DNA of 64,000 nucleotides, from the NCBI GenBank assembly GCA_009829735.1, contig CM020618.1, forward strand, positions 30,728,894 through 30,792,893. Direction: 5' to 3'. Made by a program: the position numbers and the translations under genes. Positions 10,511 through 19,870 of the stretch are shown in pieces. Source of the stretch: Pyropia yezoensis. Its lineage: Eukaryota; Rhodophyta; Bangiophyceae; Bangiales; Bangiaceae. A model generated the notes under the pieces. The model ran no database searches, was not told the origin of the DNA, and saw nothing but the letters and a program-made list of their open reading frames with translations. The first letter of the stretch is position 1. The number at the start of each line of letters is the position of its first letter.

Positions 10511-10986
10511 GGGGGCCCGCGTGGTCCGTGCAGTGGGCCAGAGGGGACACGTTGTGAAGCAGACGCGGACGGAGTGGCAGAGACCTTGGGCGCTCGTCTG
10601 ATCCACACACCACCCCGCCGCAACGTCGTATGCGGCCTTATCGGCCAGTACACGCTCGGACACACGCGCGGTCGCTTGGAGTACGGGCCGTCGCCGAAGA
10701 ATACATGGGAACCCCCCAAGACCCCGAGGACCTCCTCAACCGCAGTCGTTCCGACGAGGTCAGCCAACGGGGGTGAAGACGGACGGGTCCGAGAGAGCGA
10801 CCCCAGCGGGGGGGGAAGGGGGGCGGGGAGGGGTACATGAGGGCCACCGGGTGTCGCAAAAGCCCTGGGACGTGCACCAAAAGACAGCCAAACCCAACCT
10901 ACACCTCCTAACTCCCTACTCGCTCTACCACCGCAAAGAAGACGAGTATCCAGCGTGTAGAGGCGCGCCCGACTCACCCCGCACAA
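9969..10986 (-). CDS. Possible PPG-repeat protein ORF over the minisatellite
   Basis: The minus strand stays open from 10986 into the array and would encode a unique N-terminal part followed by collagen-like repeats such as GLPGFPPGHGPRTLPPG. The frame continues past 9969 into transposon sequence, which cannot be original. Whether this is a real gene or an open frame imposed by GC-rich repeats cannot be decided: two frames are open across the array, and the restored junction switches from one to the other. Confidence 0.25.
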
Positions 10987-11235
10987 CGCCCCACCCTATT
11001 CGAACTACCACCACAAAGCGGACGAGTAACCGGCGTGTAGAGGCTCGCCCTCACCGCGCAAAACACCCCACCCTACTCGCACTACCACCACTAAGAAGAC
11101 GAGTACCCGGCGTGCAGAGGCGCGCCCGCCTCACCCCGCACAACGCCCCACCCTACTCGCAATACGACCACAAAGAAGACGAGTACCCGGCGTGCAGAGG
11201 CGCGCCCGCCTCACCCCGCACAACGCCCCACCCCA
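10914..11235. repeat. About 82-bp tandem repeat, roughly four copies
   Basis: Units share GACGAGTAYCCRGCGTGYAGAGG, a GCGCGCCC block and CCCCGCACAACGCCCCACCC; starts near 10938, 11021, 11098 and 11180 give periods of 77-83 bp. The last two copies are nearly identical, indicating recent expansion. Confidence 0.8.
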
Positions 11236-12208
11236 CCCAGCACCCTAACTCACAACCCCCCCACCCCAGCCCCCCCCACCTTCACTCCCCTTCCCCCAGA
11301 CGTCTCCATACTAGCTCATGCAGCTTCTCGAATCGCTGGGTGTGGGCCTTGATGGAGCGGGGGAGGGTTGGGGGGGGGGGGGAGGGGCAGTGCGTCGTAG
11401 AGGTAGCCACGCGAGCCTCCCTTTCCCTCTCTGCTACGGCGCCTCTTTGGCGTCCCCCATCCCGAGCCTCCCCTCTCGGCCTTGAGGGCGGGCCACATGG
11501 GCGTGCTCGCGCACCGGCGTCCTTACGGGCAAAACGTTGTGATACCGGGTCTGTTAGCCCCAATATCGGGGAGGTTGCCTCGATATCGGTGCTCCCCTGA
11601 TTTGGTCCGCCCGTGGCACACCGCATGGCCCCGATATACAGGTCAAGTCGGCCCGAAAACGCGACATCGGCCTGGGACTGCGCGGGCAAGCCTCCTGGGG
11701 TGAAGGACGCAGTGGCCAAGCCCTAGCCGTGACGGCCACGGCAGGTGCACCAGAGTGGCAATGCTTACACTCCCTCTTCGCGGACAACTTGAAACAGATG
11801 TCCGAGCAACAAACATCCCATTGAGGTGTCAACTTCTCAGCCAATCGCAGAGAGAACAATCAAAGGATGCCCGAGTTTCACTTCCTTGTTCCTACGGAGG
11901 CCAAGTGTAGACCGTGAGCTGAGGTTTGGCTCTGTGTGGTCATCAAGAGCACGATCCTTCACCACAGAGTGCTCATGAAGTCATGTCCACCACAGAGGTG
12001 GTTACACGGCGCGAGGGCGAGTTTGCCGACGCCTTCCCGACAGCTGATTGGTCACGGTCAGCATTCATTGCTGTGCACTTTCGTGGACGGCGCACCTGCG
12101 CAGTGCCAGCTTATGAAGTAACGGCGTCACTGCGTGATGGCGCCCAGGTGCTCAGCCAAACCAGCGCCTGGCCGTTCCACTTCTCCCGTCTTCCGAGCAC
12201 CACTGTCC
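11236..12208. other. Upstream region of the CACTA-like gene
   Basis: No gene recognised. Contains a poly-G run near 11368-11382 and a cluster of CCCCGATAT-type motifs at about 11555-11640, including the palindrome CCCCAATATCGGGG. Confidence 0.4.
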
Positions 12209-14182
12209 ATGACGGCCTCTGCCTTTTGCTGGTGCCACTGTGGGTCATGCCTGGGCATCAACCCCCGCGATGTTCAATGGGTATCGAAGCGAACGCGCCG
12301 TAGGCACGCCGCCGCTGAGCTTTCTACTTATCAAAGCAACGTGGGGTCCCTCACAGGTGGCCCACGCGGCCCCCCTGGTGGTGCACCGTTGGGCGCGGGG
12401 CCAGCTGCGTTAGGACTGGGGGGTGCTGGCGGTTACTCGGGCGACGAGGGCGAGATCTCACCTTCGCCACTGGGCAGCGGGGCGGACAGCCGACAGGAGA
12501 TCCCTCTCGTGGACGTTTTGGACGCCTCAGATGATCAATCCGACCAAAGCTCTACAGACAGTTCGGAGGAGGGCGGACTAGAGACCTGGGCGAACAGATC
12601 AGTTGAAGAGGACGGTAGTGGTCCTGCCGCGGATCCACTGGACGATGAGGACGACCCTGATGACACCCAGACGAATGGCGTCCTCATTCCGGCGTCAGAC
12701 TCTGGGGCACGAGTGGGGGACTTTGCCATGTTTGCCTACATCGTGCATAATTCCTTGTCTCGCGACGCCATCAAGAAATTGCTGCGCCAACCGAGCGTGC
12801 GCATCAGCGCCAAGACGCCTTCTGAGCTGCTTGCTTTTGTGAAGCAAAATGTGCACATCCAATCATCAACTGTGGATGCTTGCCCCGACGGTTGCGTGGC
12901 TTTCACTCCCGGTCAAGCCGCCAGTACTTCATCCGGGTATGCGGATTGGCTCACTATAAGCTCAATGGCCTGCCGGCAAAGACCGTGGAATATTGGTCCT
13001 CGGCGGCGTGGCTGACAATGATGCTGTCTGATCCGAACTTAGGGCCAGAAGTGATGTCAAGTATGGCAGCTGCACGGGACGCGGCAACCAAACCTCTTGA
13101 CGGAATTTCCGACTGGTATGATGGGGAAAACTCTCTACGTTGCAGGCTCTACTCAAACTCGAAAGCTACGGGCGTTCCAGCTCCAGTGGACTACGGATAT
13201 GCCCGGCGGAGACAAGCTTGGATGCGCCACCGGCCACAATGGGTTCAAGCCGAACCGATTCCGCGATTTTCACGGAGTTTTCCACAAAACCCACATGCAC
13301 TTCCCTCCGCGGGACCCGAAACTGGAGAAGCCCTCTTCGGCGGCAATCGAGAGACTCGACGAACCGCTGCCAGCGTGGGCGCAAGTGCGCTAAGAGCTGC
13401 AGAAGCTGAAGCAAGCGGACTGTCTGTGGCCAATCGAACAAAATTGGCGAAAATGTCGGGGATTGAGGGCTACTCGTTATTCTTCTCCCCAAGTCCTGCG
13501 CAACGTGCTTCCTACCCCCACCTTGCCTACTTCTGGAGAATGGGCCCCGGCGGCGGCGCCTTACGACGTCATGCACATGCTGCTCCTGAATGTGTGCGCA
13601 CTGCCGTGGCAGCTCTTTGCCGGCCACATATGTCTTGGCGAGGATGAAGAAGAAGACTACGTGCTTCCCAAAGGCGTCAGGACGCTCATTGGACGGGAGC
13701 TGGCTGCGGCTTGTCAAACTGTGCCTCTCAGTCAGGCTCGATATCTGGGAAACATTGACATCAAGTTTAAGTCGTACAAGGCTGTGGACTGGATGTACTT
13801 CCTTCTCAGCACCGGCGAGGTCCTACTCGCTGGCAGGCTCCCAGACTTTTACTTTAATATGTTTATGGAGCTCAGAAAAGGCGCCCGTCTTCTGCTCAGG
13901 CCAGGCGGCATCACGGCGTCCGAGCTGCACGAGGCGGACGTCCACCTGCAGAGCTTCCAGACGGCGTTCTACACCCTTGTGTACCGCGGCCAAGTGGGCA
14001 GGCTGCCCGCTTGCGGCTTAACAGTGGCAGCGGCTATGGAAATTGTCCCAAACATCAAGAGCTGTGGACCTGCTTGGGTGTCTTGGCAATTTCCCATGGA
14101 GCGCCATGTCGGCGTTCTCGCAAGACTGATAACTTCTCGGTCAAATCCGCATGTTAATCTTTCCGCGGCAATTCGGAACACG
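12209..14182 (+). pseudogene. CACTA-like (tnp2-type) transposase, copy A, 5' part
   Basis: Starts at ATG 12209 with a C-x-C-x2-C motif (WCHCGSC) matching the N-terminus of the copy at 25159. It then has an acidic stretch, CPDGCVAFT, a frameshift near 12950, SDPNLG and DWYDG, an internal deletion of roughly 120 codons that removes the region holding the first catalytic Asp (LDGF in copy B), then TTDMPGG and GHNGFKPNRFRDFHG, a further shift near 13390, PYDVMHMLLLNV, and CGPAWVSWQFPMERHVG. These are the landmarks of En/Spm-CACTA tnp2 transposases. The frame is interrupted at codon 14183 by the TA-flanked element 14185-19123 and resumes at 19126. Non-functional through deletion, frameshifts and insertion. 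Confidence 0.8.
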
Positions 14183-14184
14183 TA

Positions 14185-14219
14185 TTGCTGTCGTCCCAAT
14201 TTTGGCGGTTGTGCATGTG
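14185..14219 (+). repeat. Left 35-bp terminal inverted repeat
   Basis: Perfect inverted match to 19089-19123; similarity stops abruptly inside it. Confidence 0.95.
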
Positions 14220-14804
14220 TACAACTGTACGTTTGCACATTGACAATTCCCAAAAATGGCCCCAAAAGGCGAAAGTGATTGACAAATATGAACCCACAGC
14301 ATCATTTGAGCCGGATTCTCGCCCTTTTTATGCGTGAAAGAGTCTAATTGTATGCGATATCGGACCGTCTATTTCGCATGACGCGACACCTGTCTATGTT
14401 TTTCACGATCTCGTCAGGCGCATTCCGTATTTACTGGACAAGCGATACGATCTCAGCATCTTGGGCTGACTGTTGTCTCCGGGTCACGGCTTCTCCGCCC
14501 GTAGCGCCAGCTACTTGGAGCTTTCCGCCGCTGGATGGCTGCGAAAGCCGAGATTCTCCGGAGATTGCCGCAGAATTGCCTGAGAACCAGCTCTCCAGCC
14601 TGGAAGCGGGGGGTCAGACTCACTGGCGCGGGCACAGTTGACAGAGCGGCGCGGAGCAAGAAAGCATCCACTCTGGGCAGAACCGTCCTTCACATTTTCG
14701 TGCCACATCGCCCGGCCTCCCCCCACATTCTTGCGGGACCTCCCCCCTCACCCCCACACCGTCATCTCTCTCCTTCGCCCGGACTTCACCCACGTGGCTG
14801 TGCA
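14220..14804. other. Transposon left non-coding region
   Basis: About 585 bp between inverted repeat and transposase ATG; AT-richer at first, no ORF supported. Confidence 0.5.
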
Positions 14805-15829
14805 ATGTGGTCCGAGGCCGACAGGCGCCACGCAGTGCGTATGGTCATGGTGGACCGGATGTCCGTGGCTGCCGTCAGTCGGAGCCTGCGCATGCCCTGT
14901 CGTTCTGTCGAGCGCTTTGTTGCCTACTACAGGGAGACTGGCGGTTCCCTCCACTACGACCCGGACAGGTGGAACCGTCACCATGACAACTGTCTGGACG
15001 ACGACGACCTACGAGACGTCGTCCTGAGGTCGTCGCTGCGGAGCCAGAGGTTTTTTTGGACGAGATTGAGTTGGCTGTTGCCCACATGGCGGCCCACGTG
15101 GACGGCGGCGTGGGGGTGTCGGCGTCAACTGTTAGTCGCATCCTCGCCTACAACGGCTACACAAGGAAGGTTATCGAGAAGGCGTTCCTCTCGCGCAACG
15201 AGGAGCAGCGTGCGGCCTGGGTGGAGGCACAGTGGCGCATTCCCCTGCGTTGTCGTGTGTACCTGGACGAGGCCCAACGCGTGGGACGGTCTGCACAGCG
15301 GCGTTGGGCTTGGGCGGTGCGGGGCGAGCGGGCTGAATGCTACGTGGCATCTTCGCACGGTGCGCGTACGAGCTTCTTCGTCGCCATGGCACACGATGAG
15401 CTCCTCGATTGGATGGTCACTCGTCCACCGCCTGCCCAAACCTCGGTGGACTTTTTGGTGTTTTTGCTGAACCACCTCCTCCGCCACATGTCGGCGTATG
15501 ACCCAGCTCGGACGTGGGCGGACCAGAGGGACCGGTGCGTTTTGAGTTTGGATAACTCGCGTGTCCATGATGATGTTGCGTTGACTGCTCTGCGTGACGC
15601 TGGAGTGTTTGTCTTGATGCTTCCCCCTTATTCCCCAGACTTTAACTCAATCGAGGATGTCTTCTCCGTGGGCAGCAGTTGGTTGCGTCGGCACTCGTCG
15701 CCAGCGCAGTTTAACGACTGGCCTATGTCAAGCATCGACACTATGCTCGGGTCTATCAGCGGGGCTATGTGCTCTGGGTTTGTGCGCGCGGCTGTGCGCC
15801 GCTACTTGTTGTACGTGCCTGGGGAATAA
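14805..15829 (+). CDS. IS630/Tc1-mariner DDE transposase, one frameshift
   Basis: Cuts and pastes the surrounding element at TA sites. From ATG 14805 the N-terminal helix-turn-helix region reads MWSEADRRHAVRMV...MSVAAVSRSL...SVERFVAYYRETG. The frame then changes between about 15010 and 15045 and continues as PEVFLDEI, VSASTVSRIL, GYTRKVIEKAF. The catalytic domain has YLDEAQ (first Asp), LDNSRVHD (second Asp) and LPPYSPDFNSIED (Glu), with 33 residues between second Asp and Glu by my count; it ends LLYVPGE then TAA at 15827-15829. The shift looks mutational: both frames read well only upstream and downstream of about 15030, before the T7 run at 15051-15057. Confidence 0.85.
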
Positions 15830-17496
15830 AGCTGGCCACTTCTTCATTACTGCACCACTCCTCCGGGGCGAGTCTGCCTCACGACACCGAGCATACCAAA
15901 AGCACCGCGCCAAAACGGTCGTCCCGCCGACCAGCCAGCGCCACCAGGCTGGAAGCCTTCTTGCGCCTGTCGGCAGTCCTTGCCGCGGCACAGACGCACA
16001 CAGGCGGAGCCCCTTTGGCGGAAAACAGCGCAGTATTTATGCGGCGGGGCGCAGCGGCGGACCAGCAGATGGCGAGCGGGAAAGCATATACGGTACCCTC
16101 CCTGCCGCCACGCAGCGCCCTCCACCACATGCCCATTCTCCCCTTTCACTGTTGATGGTCTGCCTGTGCCGATTTGCTCCCCGCCGGGGGCTCATAGACA
16201 CCGGGGACTGCCGCGGCCCCGCCGCTGGCCGCCGGTGCCAGCTCCCGCGCAAATCCACTCTGTGACAACACCCCGATGCCATCCCGACGCCAAAGGCGAC
16301 TGGTTTGTCGATAACGGTGGTCAGACGGCATCTATCGTTTGACTTTGGCTGCCGACGCCACGGCGCCGATGTCGGCCGTTGCCAGTGCCGCTCTCCAGCC
16401 AGAGGCGAGAGCTGGCCCGGCATCGGCGAGAGTGGTGGTCGTGGCCTGCGTCGAGCTGTCCATGGGGCCTACGGGACGGGATGGCAGCTCCCCGCCGCGA
16501 CGGCGACCGCCGAGGAGAGCCCCGCGCGCGGCAGTCCTCTCGTCCGCGTGATCCTGTGCGACGTCGGCCGCCAAGGCTGCGCCGCGGCCGGCTGTGGGGG
16601 CATCCAGCCACGCGCCGACGCGGTGAGCCTCGACAGGGATGGTGTGAAGAAGTGCGCGCGCGGGCTGAAGCGACAAAAACAGTAAAACATGAGCTCGAGA
16701 CGTCTTTGCCTCGATTAGATGCGGACGCTTTCCAACTTAAGGAGCTTAAGTATACGGATTTGACGAAACGGGTTGTGACTGGATGGATCCTGGCGTGTAC
16801 ACGGGCAGATGCCCAACTACCCATGTGTAATCCCTGGTAAATTACACCTGCACCCCTTCCTCCACGGGTACGTTGCATAGCACACAAGCCATTCTTCTCC
16901 ATCCAAATGCTGTGCCCGAGTGAACAAAAGCCTTTGGAGAGTCGACGGGGAAGATCCAGCCCCTGATTATAGCATGTTCGATGTCGGGATCTTACGATGC
17001 ATTGCAAGACATTTTTACGCCTCAGCCACCGACCACTCTTGCACGGTGGACGCAGAGCGGCGACCAGAACCAACGCCCCGCTCACGCCGGCCGGCACCCA
17101 CTGTGGGCTCCCGCCGCCCATTCCGACGTCGGCACCCTCACAACCATCACCAATGTCTTCACCACACCTCGGGATGCAATTTGCCGTCGTTCCCCTCCGG
17201 GCAGAGGCCCATGGGAGTGGAGAGGCGCATTCCTTCGACCCGTCTTCGACCCACCCAGGGTGAACCATGAGGCGCCCCCTTTTGGTAGCGCGGCCGCCCC
17301 CAACACAGCCGACACTGCAGTATACACCAACACCGCTCACACTGATGTCTGCCTGAGCGCCGACGCGTGGCGCCGTGGTCTAAAAAACGATGGTGAAAGG
17401 ACGGCCGCTGGAAGGCTGTCTGTTTCTCAAGAGGTACAGCCTATTGCAAAAAGAAGGCCAGACGAGCCATGGTGGCGTTTACATGACTTGCGCCCG
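15830..17496. other. Transposon interior between its two genes
   Basis: No recognised domain. Open frames at 16332-16676 (minus) and about 16690-16840 (plus) are possible exons of an unknown gene, but composition alone does not decide. Slightly repetitive C-rich DNA near 17080-17270. Confidence 0.35.
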
Positions 17497-18657
17497 TCAG
17501 TTGGCGCGATCAGCGCTCTCAGGCGCAGGGAAGAACGAGAGCAACCCCTCATCTCCCTCACGCATCTCCTTCAAAAATTGACGGAGAGACGCCCGAACGG
17601 AAGGCGCAGTCAAGCCCACTCGATCAGCACAACTCATCAACTCCCCGGAAACTTGCTCAGTGGTCCATACGCTGCTCGTGACAGAGCATCCGTTGAAGAG
17701 CATGTCGCCGCCAACAAAAAGGGACAGAGCCTGCCTTACCTTAGACAGGACGTCACCATCAGGGAGCTGGACGTAGCGCACAGCCGCTCGCTTGAGCTGC
17801 GCCCCAGTGACGCGGAAGTGGGGATTGCTCGACCCAAGCACCTCGGCAGGCGTAGCTGTCCCTGCAGCACGAAGACCAGCCTCTCGCACCACCCGTCTCA
17901 TCGCGTTGCGGTCACTCGACGAGTACCGCGGACGCTTGCGCATTGCCTCCTCCATGGCTGATACAGCAGTCTGCCGTGACCCACCGAGGTCTATCGATGC
18001 GATCAAACCAGGGGGCGGTTGGGTTGCGCCTCGGCCGCCAGCAGCGGCACTGTCAGCTACAGAAGCACCCAGGGTGCGGCTGGCCGCCCGCGACGCGCCA
18101 TCGTCCTCCAGGGCGGCGGCGACGCTTTCCGCCGTGCGCACTGCGGGAGAAGCCCCTGCCCCGCCCAGACCGTCCCGGTCAACCACAGCTGCCTGCTGCA
18201 ACACCGTGCTCAAGCGGGAGCCGGCTCGCGGTGTCAGCTGGGCCAGCTGCCCTTTGCCGGCCCGCGCCCGCTCCCTCCGGTCACGTGCGGTTGGCGACAT
18301 ATGGGCCAGGCGGGCCAAAACGCGGCCTTGCATGGCTGCCTCGTTGAGCTTGTCGCATGTAAACCGTCCCGGCACTCCGCCCCGCACTGGCTCCTCGAGC
18401 GTATCGGGGGTGTGGCCCTTCACACCACACGTCTCGCATGCAACGGAGCACTTCGCGCATGTATCCTTCTTGCAGGTGCAGCGCACGTCTGGTGCCTTGA
18501 CCAGCGGGCAGCGACGCAGGTCATGCCCGGGGAGGCGACAGGCGCCACAACGACGCGCCCGACCAATATCTGGCCGTTCAAAAAAAAAACCAAAGCATTG
18601 GCAACGCAGGGGAGACCATGTAACGCGATTCGTATAACCAATAAAAGAGCAGGCCAT
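17497..18657 (-). CDS. Zinc-knuckle protein carried by the Tc1/mariner-type element
   Basis: A 386-residue ORF lying entirely inside the transposon and convergent with the transposase. The N-terminus has a classical CCHC knuckle, CGACRLPGHDLRRC (C-x2-C-x4-H-x4-C), followed by further Cys/His pairs (CTCKKDTCAKC, CETCGVKGH). The middle is Ala/Arg/Ser-rich; the C-terminus (from about residue 270) looks folded, with regular charged/hydrophobic alternation, but I recognise no domain. A 10-nt poly-A/T tract in the first 30 codons could be a slippage site. Role is unknown; nucleic-acid binding is inferred from the knuckle. Single-gene Tc1/mariner elements do not normally carry such a partner. Confidence 0.55.
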   Translation of the reverse strand: MACSFIGYTNRVTWSPLRCQCFGFFFERPDIGRARRCGACRLPGHDLRRCPLVKAPDVRCTCKKDTCAKCSVACETCGVKGHTPDTLEEPVRGGVPGRFTCDKLNEAAMQGRVLARLAHMSPTARDRRERARAGKGQLAQLTPRAGSRLSTVLQQAAVVDRDGLGGAGASPAVRTAESVAAALEDDGASRAASRTLGASVADSAAAGGRGATQPPPGLIASIDLGGSRQTAVSAMEEAMRKRPRYSSSDRNAMRRVVREAGLRAAGTATPAEVLGSSNPHFRVTGAQLKRAAVRYVQLPDGDVLSKVRQALSLFVGGDMLFNGCSVTSSVWTTEQVSGELMSCADRVGLTAPSVRASLRQFLKEMREGDEGLLSFFPAPESADRAN

Positions 18658-19088
18658 TCACAGTCAGCCTTGATGCCTGCGCGACGACTCGAACCAGGGG
18701 ATCAGAATAACCAGAAAAAAAAAGCGCACGCTACAGACGGGGACAGGATGCCGCAATGAGAGGGGAACATACCGGGTTCGGCCGCCGTGACATTGCCCGA
18801 CGCACCGGGCGACGGATCAGCCATTGAAGCAATCCAACGCAGTGCACGGGCGGCGATGGGTGAGGACGATGGATGCCGCGGGCATGGCGGCCGTTGGAAC
18901 GACGAGAGAAGGGTGTGCGCGACGTCGGCAATGCCTCGTCGCCGGCGCGGAAAGTGGCCCTCTGATTGTCAATTATGACGATCGAATTCAACATATTTAT
19001 TTTGTGACAAAGATACTATTTTCACCGCATATTTCATCTTGAAAACGTAAGTCCCCTCTAAAGTTTAATTACCTCTCTTGTTGTCGTG
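18658..19088. other. Transposon right non-coding region
   Basis: AT-richer DNA before the right inverted repeat; no ORF supported. Confidence 0.5.
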
Positions 19089-19123
19089 CACATGCACAAC
19101 CGCCAAAATTGGGACGACAGCAA
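19089..19123 (-). repeat. Right 35-bp terminal inverted repeat
   Basis: Reverse complement of 14185-14219 without mismatch; followed by TA at 19124-19125. Confidence 0.95.
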
Positions 19124-19125
19124 TA

Positions 19126-19870
19126 CCTCGCCGAACTTGTTACCGGCGTTGGGAAGACGAATCTTCCGGAAGAATGGGCAGCGGCCACGGGTGAAGAGAG
19201 CAAGGACATCCATCCGAATGGGAGCTTTGTCGTTCCTAATGTCACGGAAGAACTTCAAGACCCCGTTCTCCTGCCTCCCTGTCGACCAGCGAAGGCCTTG
19301 GAAGGACAGAAGCTGGACAGCATGCGGGATGCTTTGGCTGAGGACGGCGTCGAGGGCGTTCCTGACGAAATACTGGCGAATCCTTTCGTGCGGCTGCTGC
19401 TGGACTCGGGTACGTTGGCAGGGTCGGCCCCCATGCCATCAGCTGACAACGGGCACCGGCGCCGGAACTACCTGGTCTCGATCGCGTCGTCGGTGCGTCA
19501 ACAACCGTCGAATGGGACGGTGGAAGTCGTCAGCTGCACAACGTATGGCCTGGTGCAACACTACGCACTCGTGTTTGTTGACGGCAAAGCGCGAGCCTAC
19601 GCGTTCGTGGAGAGGACGGTATCAGCGGCGGATCCGCAGGGCAAGAGCGGCCTTCCGGGGAAGCGGTTTGGCCTCGACTGCTTTTCCGGCTTGGGCGGGC
19701 ATCGGCAGCACGTGCACATTGGTTCCATCGTCTCCGTCGTGGTGACAATTCTTTCGCGTGAGAGGCACTTTTTCGCGAACGTGCGACAGCCGTTTTCTGG
19801 GTGGGATGGTGGGTCTTTCGGCAGATCTCATTTTCAATGTTCTCTTTTTTCAAATGTCCCGGGATTTTGA
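19126..19870 (+). pseudogene. CACTA-like transposase, copy A, 3' part
   Basis: Continues the transposase at 12209-14182 in frame after the nested element. YLAELVTG, EEWAAATG, VEVVSCTTYGLVQHYALVF, RAYAFVERTV and RHFFANVRQPF correspond in order to AELLEAF, DDWRAATG, VETVSLSTYGVMEHFLL, AVAYIRLV and RHHVLFTRETF in copy B. The region between the GP.W.FWQFP..ER landmark and this C-terminus is shorter than in copy B, consistent with further deletion. TGA stop at 19868-19870. Confidence 0.75.

Larger units (their letters stand above)
14185..19123 (+). mobile_element. Tc1/mariner-type DNA transposon nested in CACTA-like gene
   Basis: The 4939-bp element has perfect 35-bp terminal inverted repeats (14185-14219 and 19089-19123, starting TTGCTGTCGTCCC) and a TA duplication at 14183-14184 and 19124-19125. 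Removing it with one TA joins the CACTA-like transposase in frame (codon TAC), so the empty site is known exactly. Inside are a DDE transposase gene (14805-15829) and, on the other strand, a zinc-knuckle gene (17497-18657). TA duplications and the transposase type agree with the Tc1/mariner-IS630 superfamily. It is large for that group. Confidence 0.92.

Noticed and set aside
15051..15057. T7 run as a programmed frameshift site of the Tc1/mariner transposase
   Set aside because: The downstream frame already reads as natural protein (PEVFLDEI) before the T-run, so the shift lies upstream and is probably an indel.
16690..16840. Plus-strand peptide ending in ...VVTGWILACTRADAQLPMCNPW as a gene
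   Set aside because: Looks protein-like but is short, without start context, and an equally open minus frame overlaps.
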